Origin: Burkholderia sp. Nafp2/4-1b
GTDB lineage: Bacteria; Pseudomonadota; Gammaproteobacteria; Burkholderiales; Burkholderiaceae
Direction: 5' to 3'
Assembly (NCBI RefSeq): GCF_003635165.1
Contig: NZ_ML058622.1
Coordinates: 1-64,000, forward strand
DNA length: 64,000 bases
Positions 1 through 8,269 of this stretch are shown here, piece after piece. Positions within the stretch are counted from its first letter, which is position 1; every line of letters begins with the position of its first letter. The notes below the pieces were generated by a model. That model made no database searches and was not told where the DNA came from. It worked only from the letters and a program-made list of their open reading frames with translations. The translations under genes and the position numbers were made by a program.

Positions 1-37
1 CGCGTTCATATAGATTCACTGGCTAGCTCAGTGGAAA

Positions 38-75
38 GGCGACCGGGTAAATGCGCGAACATTCCCCCGGTCGCC
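38..75 (-). terminator. Terminator-like hairpin after the lysis genes
   Basis: A 10-bp inverted repeat (GGCGACCGGG at 38-47 against its complement at 66-75) with an 18-nt loop follows the Rz stop on the minus strand. A short T run follows the stem in the leftward direction. It is the likely end of the phage late transcript. Confidence 0.5.
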
Positions 76-111
76 CTGTTTCTTCAAGACCGCTCGGTCT
101 CGAACGCCGCG

Positions 112-606
112 TTACTGCGGCAGTGTGATGTGTGCCTCGCCGATCAACGCGTCGTAACTGCGCTCGCACTGCTGGCCGGCGATACCCCGCTCGTCAGCGA
201 TCTTCGCCAGCTCCCCCGCGCGCTCGTCAGCCCGGCCGAACAAGTCGGCAAGCAAATCGAGGGCGTCGCCGGTTGCCGGGCTTCCGGCCGCAGCGCCGGT
301 ACGTCGAGCGTCGGCAACGAGTGTGGCGACCCGCTTACGCATGCTGTCAGCCACACCATCGGCAACAGCAGCATCAGCGCGTGCCTGATCACGTTCTTTC
401 GCAGCATTGGTTGCGATCTCCTGTTGAGCCGCCACCAGGCGGCCAAATTCGTCACGTTCGGCCCGCAGATCGCCGATCTGCTTAGCCTGATCGGCGATCT
501 TGGCGGACTGGTCCGCATCCCGGTGCCCCTTGAAATACCCGCACGCCGAACCGGCAATGACGCCGGCAACGACGAGCAGCCAGATACGCGCGTCGATCCA
601 TGTCAT
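112..606 (-). CDS. Rz-like i-spanin (DUF2514-type)
   Basis: A 164-residue protein with an N-terminal hydrophobic anchor (about residues 8-24) followed by a long charged, Ala/Lys/Glu/Asp/Arg-rich helix (about 30-105) that looks like a coiled coil. This is the plan of inner-membrane spanins, which bridge the periplasm to an outer-membrane partner and fuse the membranes in the last step of lysis. The ATG at 606 overlaps the endolysin stop by ATGA, giving translational coupling. It is the last gene of the lysis cassette, as in many Burkholderia phages. A second lipoprotein reading frame lies inside it (144-407). Assignment rests on architecture and position. Confidence 0.8.
   Translation of the reverse strand: MTWIDARIWLLVVAGVIAGSACGYFKGHRDADQSAKIADQAKQIGDLRAERDEFGRLVAAQQEIATNAAKERDQARADAAVADGVADSMRKRVATLVADARRTGAAAGSPATGDALDLLADLFGRADERAGELAKIADERGIAGQQCERSYDALIGEAHITLPQ
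144..407 (-). CDS. Nested Rz1-like outer-membrane spanin lipoprotein
   Basis: An 87-residue frame lies entirely inside the Rz gene in another register. Starting at the Met at 407 it has a basic start (MLRKNVIRH), a hydrophobic stretch, and a good lipobox Leu-Thr-Ala-Cys with Cys at residue 23. After that come several prolines in a short, likely extended segment. This is the signature of o-spanins, which are short Pro-rich lipoproteins commonly embedded in Rz. The C-terminal half is Ser/Arg-rich and may only reflect the other frame. No clear ribosome binding site was identified, and upstream starts in the same frame would lack a signal sequence at the N-terminus. The combination of lipobox and position makes the call likely. 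Confidence 0.6.
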   Translation of the reverse strand: MLRKNVIRHALMLLLPMVWLTACVSGSPHSLPTLDVPALRPEARQPATPSICLPTCSAGLTSARGSWRRSLTSGVSPASSASAVTTR

Positions 607-1097
607 GCGACCACCTCCCCGCCTGCCGCGCGGTACGCAGCCAGCAAATGTTCGATCTTGTTTTCGTGCTGGCCGTACCCGGCCCCCGGCAGACTGGCCC
701 AAACGTTCGACACCTTCGCCACCGCCTCGCGGAACCGGCCGGCGTCGATCAACGGCAGTGCGCCGTGCTCGCGCAGCTGCTGGAGTGCATATCGGTCCTG
801 CGAGATGGGACCGAAGTCCGGCAGCTTCATCTGCGCCTGATAGATCCGCCACCAACGCGCCAGGATTTGATAGCGGCCGGCGGCCGTCGACGCCACCGGG
901 ATCTGCCGGTTGAGCACGTTCGGATGCGTCGCATAGCCGGAGAACAGCAGCGGGCGCGACGGCGTCGAGCCGACGAGCACGTTGTAGCCGTCGTCCGACT
1001 TCGCCAGCAACGCCGAGCCAATCTCGCTTACCGCGATGGTGTCGAGAAACGCCACACGGTTCTTTCCCCCAGCGGCGGCAACACTGATTCGCGCCAT
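603..1097 (-). CDS. Phage endolysin, lambda R-like (GH104 lytic transglycosylase)
   Basis: About 164 residues that align by eye with lambda gpR: AFLDxxAxSE, GYNVLVG, TAAGRYQ, ALQQLRE, and WASLPGAGYGQ. The catalytic glutamate of lambda R corresponds to the Glu in AVSE (residue 25 from the ATG). The enzyme cleaves murein between MurNAc and GlcNAc in the periplasm after holin triggering. The residues after that Glu (Ile-Gly-Ser) differ from the usual Glu-Gly-Thr, a small oddity. A GTG at 1103 is also in frame, but the GGAG at about 1107-1110 spaces better to the ATG at 1097. No signal peptide is seen, so export depends on the holin. Confidence 0.85.
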   Translation of the reverse strand: MARISVAAAGGKNRVAFLDTIAVSEIGSALLAKSDDGYNVLVGSTPSRPLLFSGYATHPNVLNRQIPVASTAAGRYQILARWWRIYQAQMKLPDFGPISQDRYALQQLREHGALPLIDAGRFREAVAKVSNVWASLPGAGYGQHENKIEHLLAAYRAAGGEVVA

Positions 1098-1099
1098 CG

Positions 1100-1384
1100 T
1101 CACTTCTCCCCAAACAGACGCTTTGCGTTCCGGCGCAGCAGCACTTCGAGGTACTGCGATCCGACAATGCCAAGCGCGCTCCCGAGGCCGAGCAGCGCGA
1201 TCGGCGGCAGATCCGGGATCTGCAGCAACGCGAGCCCTGCCACCATCGACGTTGCAGACCCCAACACCGCACGGCCAGCGACGAGCCGAAACGTCAAATG
1301 TTCACTACCCACCAACACCTTCGCGATCCCGATCAATCCGCCCATGATGATCAGCTCCAGAATTGTCTTTTCGTGGTCCTGCAT
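1100..1384 (-). CDS. Phage holin family protein
   Basis: A 94-residue protein with three hydrophobic segments (about residues 9-26, 37-55 and 60-84) and a basic C-terminal tail (RRNAKR), the layout of class I phage holins. Holins form membrane lesions that release or activate the endolysin at the programmed time. The start at 1384 has a GGGGA ribosome binding site five bases upstream. The stop abuts the endolysin start region, and endolysin and spanins follow directly, so this is a holin-endolysin-spanin cassette. The upstream in-frame Met at 1411 lies in a terminator stem and is not used here. Confidence 0.8.
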   Translation of the reverse strand: MQDHEKTILELIIMGGLIGIAKVLVGSEHLTFRLVAGRAVLGSATSMVAGLALLQIPDLPPIALLGLGSALGIVGSQYLEVLLRRNAKRLFGEK

Positions 1385-1410
1385 CGGTTCCCCTTTGCCC
1401 GATAAAAACA

Positions 1411-1441
1411 AAGGCCGCTCCGGTTACCCGTGAGCGGCCTT
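1411..1441 (-). terminator. Intrinsic terminator between tail gene D and holin
   Basis: A perfect 10-bp stem (1411-1420 with 1432-1441) and 11-nt loop. In the leftward direction the stem is followed by a T-rich run (TTTGTTTTT). It sits between the stop of gene D and the holin start, so lysis genes need readthrough or their own promoter. Confidence 0.75.
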
Positions 1442-1460
1442 CAGTACGATGCGCGACGTT

Positions 1461-2510
1461 TTACTTCGGCGCCGGCACCACCAGATCGATCTTCTTGCCC
1501 TTCTTCTTCCCGTGCCCGACCTTCGCTTTCCCCTTGTTCCCTCCGTTCAATGTGACCACCGTGATCCATCCGCGTGATGCGAACGTGTGTTCGACCGACT
1601 CGATCAGAAACTCGCCGTCGACGCCGGTCTTGAAGCCCTTCAGCGCGATCGTCTTTTCGGCCGACAGGTCTGCCCGGCCGCGCATCGTGAGCCTGCTCGT
1701 CGACGTGTGCCGATTGAGCGTAGCCAGTCGCGAGGTCGCACCGGCTTTCGCGGCTTCCGGACTTGCGAACGCATGTCGCTCGGTATGCACGGCGGACGCA
1801 CCTGGCGGCGCATCGGGATTCGGTATCGTCAGGTCGATCTTCTTCCCGGTCTTGCGGTCGTGGACCTTCGTGCGAACGGCCGCGAAGCTCGCGCGATCCG
1901 GGAAATTGATGTCGTAGTCGAGCAGATCGCCGGGCGTGAGCGTGACGATCGGCAGCGGCTTGCCGCTCGCGCTCTTGCCGCCACCACGCGGCAACACGAT
2001 CAGCTTGCCGGCCTTCACCGTCGCCGTCGCACCGTACTGACGAGCCACGCGCGTGATGAAGTGCAGATCGCTCTCGCCGAACTGGTCGATACGCGGCACT
2101 ACGACATCGACGTCGCACGCGGCCGACCACTTGTTCCGCCGCGCGACGTCGCCGACGATGTCGGCCAGCTTCGCGTTCGACCAGCTCCCGTAGCGCTGCG
2201 TCTTCGACGTCGCCCGCATGTTCGCGGGCTTGCCGCGAATCACCACACTGGCCGGCGGCCCACGCACACCGACCTCGTCGACGGCATATTCGCCGAGCAT
2301 CGACAGCCCCTGACCTTCCCATCCGATCGACACCTTCAGCGTCGCGCCTTTCGGCGGAAACTCGATGCGGCCGTCGCGATCGTCGAGCGTGATCGTGCAT
2401 TCATCCGCGTCCAGCCCCGGTTTGTCGACCGACCGGATTTCGAGCACGCGGTCCTGAATCACCTTGGTCACATCCGCGCCGTTCGCGATGATTTGAAATA
2501 TCGCTTCCAT
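1461..2510 (-). CDS. Late control gene D / tail baseplate hub protein
   Basis: A 349-residue member of the P2 gpD family (phage late control D), the hub of the contractile tail baseplate, related in fold to T4 gp27. Recognisable features are the N-terminal VTKVIQDRVL...VDKPGLDADECTITLDD segment, the WSNAKLADIVGDVA segment and ESDLHFITRVARQYGAT in the middle. The C-terminus ends in a Lys-rich tail followed by VPAPK. It follows U and X in the order U-X-D, as in P2-like tails. The start at 2510 is the first Met after the gene X stop. Confidence 0.92.
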   Translation of the reverse strand: MEAIFQIIANGADVTKVIQDRVLEIRSVDKPGLDADECTITLDDRDGRIEFPPKGATLKVSIGWEGQGLSMLGEYAVDEVGVRGPPASVVIRGKPANMRATSKTQRYGSWSNAKLADIVGDVARRNKWSAACDVDVVVPRIDQFGESDLHFITRVARQYGATATVKAGKLIVLPRGGGKSASGKPLPIVTLTPGDLLDYDINFPDRASFAAVRTKVHDRKTGKKIDLTIPNPDAPPGASAVHTERHAFASPEAAKAGATSRLATLNRHTSTSRLTMRGRADLSAEKTIALKGFKTGVDGEFLIESVEHTFASRGWITVVTLNGGNKGKAKVGHGKKKGKKIDLVVPAPK

Positions 2511-2532
2511 CGCCCCTCACTCATCTCACTTA

Positions 2533-2739
2533 CTACGTCCAGAGCTGGACCGATTCAACACGCGGCGCATCGAGATCCGGCAGCACGATCTCGACGCCAG
2601 CCGGGAACGGCTGCGCTCGAGCCGCCAGCCCCGGATTCGCGTCGTACACCGCCTCGACCGTGCCCTGCAACGTCCCGTAGTAACGAAAGCACAGCGTGTC
2701 GAGCACGTCACCGTCAGACGTTCGTAAAGTCTTCGCCAT
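2533..2739 (-). CDS. Tail protein X (LysM-like)
   Basis: A 68-residue protein of the P2 gpX family. Residues DVLDTLCFRYYG, VEAVYDANPGLA and FPAGVEIVLPD form the LysM-like pattern seen in baseplate wedge or tail-completion proteins. It overlaps the end of gene U by about 26 bases and precedes gene D, the standard U-X-D order. The role is structural, at the tail tip or hub. Confidence 0.9.
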   Translation of the reverse strand: MAKTLRTSDGDVLDTLCFRYYGTLQGTVEAVYDANPGLAARAQPFPAGVEIVLPDLDAPRVESVQLWT

Positions 2740-3592
2740 AGCGGCCGAACTCCACAGAGAAGGTTTGCTTGCGCGGCAAGCCGTCTACGAGCAGCGCGTC
2801 CTGCTCCTCCTCGATCGACTGCAGGAGCCACCGGCCGAGCACGTCGCCGTCACCCGTCGTGAGCTGCACCGGCTTCATGCGTCCGCCGATCTCGCGCAAC
2901 CGGTGGATCTGCTTCGTGCCGGCCCCGAGCGCCGGAAACACGACGCCCGATAGCGTGATCGTTTCGCCCCCAACGCTCACCGCCTGCAGCGCCTCCTGCC
3001 GATTCAGGCGCTCCTGCGAGGCAACCCGATACCGCGTCGCCCGTCGCAGCTTGTCGTACGCGGCCGTCGACAGGTTGAAGTGGAACGCGTCGCCGGCATC
3101 GGTCGTCATCGACATCAGGTGCGGCGTACTAGACGCCGCCCCGCCGACCAGGCCAGAGAGCATCGAGCCGACGCCCGTCGACTTCACTACACCGAGCACC
3201 GCCGAGTCCTTGATGCCGACCGCCGCGTTGAACTGATTCCACGCGCCTCCGAGCGCCGACTTCACGCTGTCAGCGGCAGCCCGCACAAGGGGGAAACTCG
3301 GCCCGTCAACGACCTTCAGGATCGAGCCGATCGATGCCTGCGTCGCGTTGAAGCTGCGCAGCACCGTGCCGACCTGCGGGAGCAAGTCACCCGCCACCGA
3401 CAGCGCACCCGATGCGCCGGTCAGCAGCTCGGCCGCGCTGCTCAGATTGCCGGACGCGAGACGCTGGAGCATGTCGACCGTCGACATGCTCGCCGTGCGG
3501 TTCCGGTCGAATATGCGAACCATCTGACGCACGCGCTCGGTCGCAATCCCCGCCTGCGTTGCTGCGCCCGTAATTTGTCGAATGACTTCCAT
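2714..3592 (-). CDS. Tail protein U with N-terminal extension
   Basis: The C-terminal part (about residues 165-292) matches the gpU type, a tail-terminator or tail-completion protein of contractile phages (for example the ALQAVSVGGETITLSGVVFPA region, KQIHRLREIGGRMKP and GRWLLQSIEEEQ). The protein is 292 residues, clearly longer than P2 gpU (about 160). The extra N-terminal part is Ala/Ser-rich and helical-looking and has no domain that I recognise. The gene follows the tape measure gene directly, 11 bases after its stop. Function of the extension is unknown. Confidence 0.85.
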   Translation of the reverse strand: MEVIRQITGAATQAGIATERVRQMVRIFDRNRTASMSTVDMLQRLASGNLSSAAELLTGASGALSVAGDLLPQVGTVLRSFNATQASIGSILKVVDGPSFPLVRAAADSVKSALGGAWNQFNAAVGIKDSAVLGVVKSTGVGSMLSGLVGGAASSTPHLMSMTTDAGDAFHFNLSTAAYDKLRRATRYRVASQERLNRQEALQAVSVGGETITLSGVVFPALGAGTKQIHRLREIGGRMKPVQLTTGDGDVLGRWLLQSIEEEQDALLVDGLPRKQTFSVEFGRYGEDFTNV

Positions 3593-3603
3593 CGGCCCTC
3601 CCG

Positions 3604-6037
3604 TTACATATGCGGCGCATCGAACATGGCCGTTCGCGCGTTCGCCTTGCGTTGATGCTCGTCCATCATGCGGGTCAGCGCCGGACTGACCTGCGCGAGG
3701 AACCTGTTCGCCATGTCGGTGTCGCTCGCTTCGATCTTCACGTGAAAGACCGGCGCGAACGTGTTGGCCTGCTCAATACGCGGTCCCGGCCGAGCGCCGA
3801 CACCCGCACCATCGGGCACGAGCGTCTTCGCCTTCGCGAGCGCGGCTGCGTTCGCCGGCGTCTCGTCAGGTTTGTGATCCAGCACCTTGCGCGAGATCGC
3901 ACTGAACAGCTTGTCGCCGGCAAACGTGCCGACAGCGCCACCGATGACGCCCAGTACCGCCGAGCCGATCGGCCCGCCGAGCGCCCCCACCATCGCACCG
4001 ATCTTCGCGCCCGCAACACCACCAGCAAGGCTGCCTGCGATGCCCGCAAATCGGTTCGCCTTCTGCGTGCTCGTGTCGGTGCTCGACGCAACGGCGTACG
4101 CTTCACGCGCGGCAAGGCCGAGTTTCAGCACGGTGCCGGCCACCGCGAGCTTTCCGGCATACGGTGCAACACGACCGAACAATGCTCGGCCTGCGCCGAT
4201 CATTCGCCCGATGCGCCCGCCCCGCGCAGCACCACGCGCCACACGTCCGGCTCGCCCACCGCCGACCAGATCGCCAAAGCTGCCCGCTGCCGGTTCCACC
4301 GCCGGGCATATTGACGACGAACACGCGCTGCACGCCCCCCGCTGCACCAGCGCCCCCACCGAGCGCATCGAGCGCCCGGCCCACGGCCCCGCGTGCCCCA
4401 CCGGCCCGTTCAGACGCTGCTCGGCTGCCCCGCGCGAGCACGGTGCCGCGCGCGATGTCGATCGCGCCTCGGCCAATGCTCCAAAGTGCCTTTGCTCCAC
4501 GAAACGCAAGCACGGCGCTCGCGATGCCGACGACAGCTGCCGTCGCTTTCGGTGCACCGTCGGCGACGGACTGGATGCTGCTACCGAGCGCCTTCGCGCC
4601 CTCGCCGACGCGATCCGTGATCGGACGCAGCGCATCGCCAATGCTGCGCATCGCGTCGTCCCACCGCTGCCCGACCTCGCTCCAGATTTGCTTCGACGTC
4701 TCGCGGCGGGCCGCCAGATCCTTCTCGATCTCGCCGCTTGCCTGCTGCGCATTGCGCTTCAGGTTCGCGTACAGGTCCGCGTTCTGCATGTACGCGGTCA
4801 GCGCCGCCTTGACCTGCATGTCGTTGAACAAGTCTCCGGTCTTCATCGTTTCGGCGAACGCGGCCATCTGCGCCTGACGCTTGGCCGGATCCATCTCCGA
4901 ATTGAACTGCTTGGCCGCTGCAGCGAGCTGCTTCGCCTTCGCCGGGTCGACGCGCTCGATGTACGCGCGTGCGAGCACGAACGACGCTTCGAGCGTCGAC
5001 CAGCCCTTGCCGATCGCCTCCCGCATCTTCGCCTGGTAGTCGACGCCAGCCTTCTCGTAATTGCGCTCGGTCTCGCCTGAGCCGATCTTTGAGAACCAAT
5101 TTTTGAGGTTGTTCGCCGCTTCGTCGGAGCTGCCCGCCGTCTTCATCTGCACCTGGAGCATCGCGCCGAGCTGCGTCACCGAGTCCTGCCCCGTGATGCC
5201 GATCTTCTTCATTTCGGCGAGCAGGACCGGGAACCATCGCGCCATGTCGACCGATTCGAACGATCCTTCCTTGCCGAGATACGCAATCGCTTCGAGCGCC
5301 TTCGCCATCTGGCGCGGGTCGACGATCTCCGCGTTCTGCTGCAGCGCCTGGATCATCTTTGCGGTCTCGACCGTCGTCGCCCCTTGGCCGATCGAGAACT
5401 TCGCGACGAGCGGCGCGAAGTTGAGCGCGCGATCCAGATCCATGCCGCCCGCAACCATCTGGTTGACGGCGTCCGCCAGCTCGTTGCGGCCGATACCGTT
5501 CGCGCCGGCGTCGAGCCTGATCCGCGTCCCCATCGCCGCCTCTTCCTGCGTACGCGCGATGCCGGCCTTGATCGCGATGTCGCGAATGATCGCCTGATAG
5601 TTCGCCGCGATCGTCGCTGGCACCGCAACCGCAGCCGTCAGCTTCACCGCGTCGCCGATCACCCCGCGCCCGGCCTCCTGACCGGCCGCCAGCCGCTCGT
5701 ATCCGGACGTTTTCAGTTCGAGTCCGCGCGTCGTCCGGCCGAGCCGCGCATACGCGCGATCGAGCCGGTCGACCTCGATGCCGGCGTCCCTCAGCGATTT
5801 CAGATTGCTGTCGAGCTTGCGACGGATTCCGTCCGCTGCGCTATCTCCCGTCGATTGCAGCCGCCGAAACTCGTCCTGCAGGCGCATCGTCTCGCCGATC
5901 TGGCGCTGCCAGAGCCGGGAGTCATTCGCCCGCTTCTTCATCGCATCGATCTTCGACGACGTGTCGGTGATCGCCTTGCCGAACGTCGCCGACACGGCCC
6001 CGCCGATCACGATACCAAGCGCTAAATCCTTCGCCAT
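3604..6037 (-). pseudogene. Tail tape measure protein T, apparent frameshift near 4285-4310
   Basis: The first frame (6037 to about 4300) encodes a long helical protein with a typical tape measure start (MAKDLALGIVIGGAV) and continues in good coding sequence to VFVVNMPGG. It then degenerates into Arg/Cys-rich nonsense until a stop at 4103. The frame one base over is nonsense until about the same point and then reads well (GSFGDLVGGGRAG..., Gly/Ala hydrophobic stretches) to the stop at 3604. Joining them needs one extra base skipped on the coding strand in a GGC-rich tract. The joined protein would be about 810 residues and sets tail length. This is either a real inactivating indel or a sequencing error; a programmed shift is less likely here. 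Confidence 0.75.
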
Positions 6038-6047
6038 CCCGGCCCCC

Positions 6048-6182
6048 TCAATCCGTCAGCCACCAGAGCATGTCGTCGACCGTCATCTCGTCGATCGACG
6101 TCGGCGACATGCCGTATTCATGCGCGAGGCGCTTCGCCAGCGCCTTGAGCGTCTTTCGGTCCAGCTTTGCGTACGGATCGAA
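6048..6182 (-). CDS. E' extension of the tail assembly chaperone, reached by frameshift from gene E
   Basis: Downstream of gene E, in the +1 register, a clean coding run follows with no start codon of its own at the junction: PFDPYAKLDRKTLKALAK, then a helical segment, ending DDMLWWLTD at the TGA at 6050-6048. It stops 11 bases before the tape measure start. In P2 and lambda-like tails the chaperone gene is followed by an overlapping second gene expressed by ribosomal frameshifting (E/E', G/GT). The likely slip is at TTT-CGA (6183-6178), where tRNA-Phe can move from UUU to UUC. The exact site is an inference. Confidence 0.6.
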   Translation of the reverse strand, partial: FDPYAKLDRKTLKALAKRLAHEYGMSPTSIDEMTVDDMLWWLTD

Positions 6183-6420
6183 AGGAGTAGTAGGCGTCCT
6201 GCACGCGCTCGTAGTCGGCCATGTCCATCTCTTCGATGTCGTCCGGCGAGACGTCGGCCAGCGTCGCGAACAGGATCAGCTCCTGCTGCTCGGCATCGTT
6301 CGGTGCGAGCTTCTGCGCACCGCGCATGTCGCGCACCTTCGGCCGGCGCAGCGTGAAGCTGTCGCACTCCACACCATTGAGTTTGATCGGATAGGTAAGC
6401 TTGACCGTGACCTTTTCCAT
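6118..6420 (-). CDS. Tail assembly chaperone E
   Basis: A 100-residue frame starting MEKVTVKLTYPIKLNG. This is the phage tail assembly protein E family (P2 gpE-like), cytoplasmic chaperones that bind the tape measure protein during tail assembly. The conserved part runs to about ADYERVQDAYY. The last 20 residues in this frame (Arg/Lys/Ala-rich) look like out-of-frame reading, and the better continuation is in the +1 frame (see 6048-6182). The gene lies between the tail tube and tape measure genes, the standard place. Confidence 0.85.
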   Translation of the reverse strand: MEKVTVKLTYPIKLNGVECDSFTLRRPKVRDMRGAQKLAPNDAEQQELILFATLADVSPDDIEEMDMADYERVQDAYYSFRSVRKAGPKDAQGAGEAPRA

Positions 6421-6440
6421 TGCAGTTCCTGAAATGAAAA

Positions 6441-6463
6441 ATGGCGAGCCGTCGGCTCGCCAT
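6441..6463 (-). terminator. Intrinsic terminator between tail tube FII and gene E
   Basis: A perfect 10-bp stem ATGGCGAGCC with a 3-nt loop, followed leftward by five T residues. It lies directly downstream of the highly expressed tube gene and upstream of the low-abundance chaperone gene. Confidence 0.8.
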
Positions 6464-6506
6464 TGATTGAAGAAAGTAGCTTTGCTGCGTGTCCATCGGA
6501 TGACGG

Positions 6507-7010
6507 CTACATACCGAGTCCCTTCCGGACTTCGGCGAGCTGGTCGACACCGTTGATCACGCGCTTGCACGCGAAGATGTCGATCTCGTGCAAGATCGCG
6601 CCCGCGACCTCCAGCTTGTAGTAGTCGCACGACACGCTGAACTTCGCCTCGACCTTGTCGCCGGGCTTCCAGTCGCCAGGATCCACTTCGTGCAGCATGC
6701 CGCGCAAATACACGGCGACGTTCTTCGTCTTGCCGCTACGGTCCATGAATACCGCGCGAAACACGCCGTTGAACGCACCCTGATCCACCAGCCCGAAAAA
6801 GCGCAGCACCTCATACTCCATCGTCGCCATCGCGAACGATGCATCGAGCGGTTCCATCCCCTGATCGACCTTGACTGCTGCGTCCATGCCACCTGCGCGG
6901 TAGTCGTCCGTCTTGATCTTCAGCTTGGGCGGCGTCACGCTCATGACGCGCCCCGCATATCCGCGCCCGTCGACGTGCGCGCTGCAGTTGTACAGCGTTT
7001 CCGGAATCAT
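6507..7010 (-). CDS. Major tail tube protein FII
   Basis: A 167-residue protein of the P2 FII tail tube family. Features include the N-terminal MIPETLYNCSAHVDG, the region VTPPKLKIKTDDYRAGGMDA, and FSVSCDYYKLE near the C-terminus. Hexamer rings stack to make the inner tube of the contractile tail. It follows the sheath gene by ten bases on the same strand, the usual FI-FII order, and is followed by a strong terminator. Confidence 0.95.
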   Translation of the reverse strand: MIPETLYNCSAHVDGRGYAGRVMSVTPPKLKIKTDDYRAGGMDAAVKVDQGMEPLDASFAMATMEYEVLRFFGLVDQGAFNGVFRAVFMDRSGKTKNVAVYLRGMLHEVDPGDWKPGDKVEAKFSVSCDYYKLEVAGAILHEIDIFACKRVINGVDQLAEVRKGLGM

Positions 7011-7020
7011 CGTCGCTCCC

Positions 7021-8190
7021 TTAGATCTGGTTATCGAGCACTTCGGTCAGCCACTGATTCGTGACCTCGAAGCGGAAAATCGGGTTCTCGGCCGGCGGGA
7101 CATCCGTGAATCGAATGTTCCAGTACACCTTGCCGTCTTCGAGCTGGCTCGCCGCGTTCAGCTCCGGGTCCGGGTAGACCTCGAAGTTGATCAGCGCGCC
7201 CTGGCGCTTCAGGTCGCGCATGAACGCGCGCAGCCCTTCGGTCACGTCGCTCACATAGGTCGACGTGATGCCGCGGTCGACCGCCCATTTGTGCCCGGCC
7301 TGCACCGCGTCCATCACGATGTCGAGTGTGCGCACGCGCGTGACGAACTTCCATTTCGCGTCGCTCGACAGCGTGCGGTTGCCCCAGAGCCGATACCCGC
7401 CGTCGCGAATGATCGTCGCGATGTTCGCGTTGTTCAGCAGGTTCGCGCGGCACGTCGCATCACCGTCCAGGTATTCGATCGGTCGGGCCGTTCCAGTGAT
7501 CTCGACGATCTCCTTGTTCGACGGCGACGCCCAAAAGCCGATCTTCGCGTCGGTCTGGCAGAACAGGCCCGCCGCATACGCCGATGCCGACATGGCGATC
7601 TCGCCGTTCGTCGCGTTGTCCCATGCCTTCGCGCCGGGATCGACCAAGTACAGGCGTTTGCTGCCGAAGTTTTTGGCATACGCGAGCGCGGCCTCGTCAT
7701 CGGTGTTCGGCCCGTCGATGACGGCAACAGCGCGCAGCTTGCCGGCGAGCGAATCGGCCGCCGTCGCGACGGGCTGCTTCGACGAGTGCCCAGGTGCGAT
7801 CAGCAGTCGCGGTTGCGTGTTGAATCGCGACTTCGCATCGAGCAACGCCTGCATGCCGGTGCGCGCACCACCGGCCGAGACCCCGCCGATAACCGCCGAC
7901 GTGAGCTGCGCCACGTCGGCCGCTGCCGGCACACCCACCGCGATAACGACAGCGCTGCTCTGCGCATAGATCGCACGGGCCGCACGCGCAATCGCGCTCT
8001 GCTCACCAAACGCCTGCACCGCCTCGCGATAACTGGTCAGTTGCACGGGGACATTCGGCTGTGCCAGATCCGGGCCGGGCGTGTAGGTGGCTGTCATACC
8101 GACAACCGACGAGGACGGCACCGCGATCGTGCGCGGGCCGGTATCAACGAGCGTCGTCGTGACGCCGTGGAAAAAGGAAGTCGCTGCCAT
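7021..8190 (-). CDS. Tail sheath protein FI
   Basis: A 389-residue sheath protein from the Met at 8190 (MAATSFFHG). The P2 FI family is recognised from the N-terminal HGVTTTLVDTGPRTI strand, the central RLLIAPG segment, the GYRLWGNRTLSSD turn and the C-terminal VTNQWLTEV. Sheath subunits surround the tube and contract to drive it through the envelope. An upstream Met at 8256 is in frame, but a terminator hairpin at 8212-8233 lies between, so the shorter start is chosen. Confidence 0.95.
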   Translation of the reverse strand: MAATSFFHGVTTTLVDTGPRTIAVPSSSVVGMTATYTPGPDLAQPNVPVQLTSYREAVQAFGEQSAIARAARAIYAQSSAVVIAVGVPAAADVAQLTSAVIGGVSAGGARTGMQALLDAKSRFNTQPRLLIAPGHSSKQPVATAADSLAGKLRAVAVIDGPNTDDEAALAYAKNFGSKRLYLVDPGAKAWDNATNGEIAMSASAYAAGLFCQTDAKIGFWASPSNKEIVEITGTARPIEYLDGDATCRANLLNNANIATIIRDGGYRLWGNRTLSSDAKWKFVTRVRTLDIVMDAVQAGHKWAVDRGITSTYVSDVTEGLRAFMRDLKRQGALINFEVYPDPELNAASQLEDGKVYWNIRFTDVPPAENPIFRFEVTNQWLTEVLDNQI

Positions 8191-8211
8191 GCGGATCTCC
8201 AGAAATGAAAA

Positions 8212-8233
8212 AAGCCGCTCGATTGAGCGGCTT
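8212..8233 (-). terminator. Intrinsic terminator between fibre-assembly gene and sheath FI
   Basis: A 9-bp stem AAGCCGCTC with a 4-nt loop, followed by six T residues in the leftward direction. It separates the fibre genes from the sheath and tube genes. Confidence 0.8.
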
Positions 8234-8269
8234 ACGAAAACGGGGCGGCGCATCATTGCGCCGGGAAAG

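Noticed and set aside
1..50. tRNA-like word TAGCTCAGTGG at the left edge
   Set aside because: No acceptor, anticodon or T arm can be formed with the following sequence, which instead makes a terminator-like hairpin.
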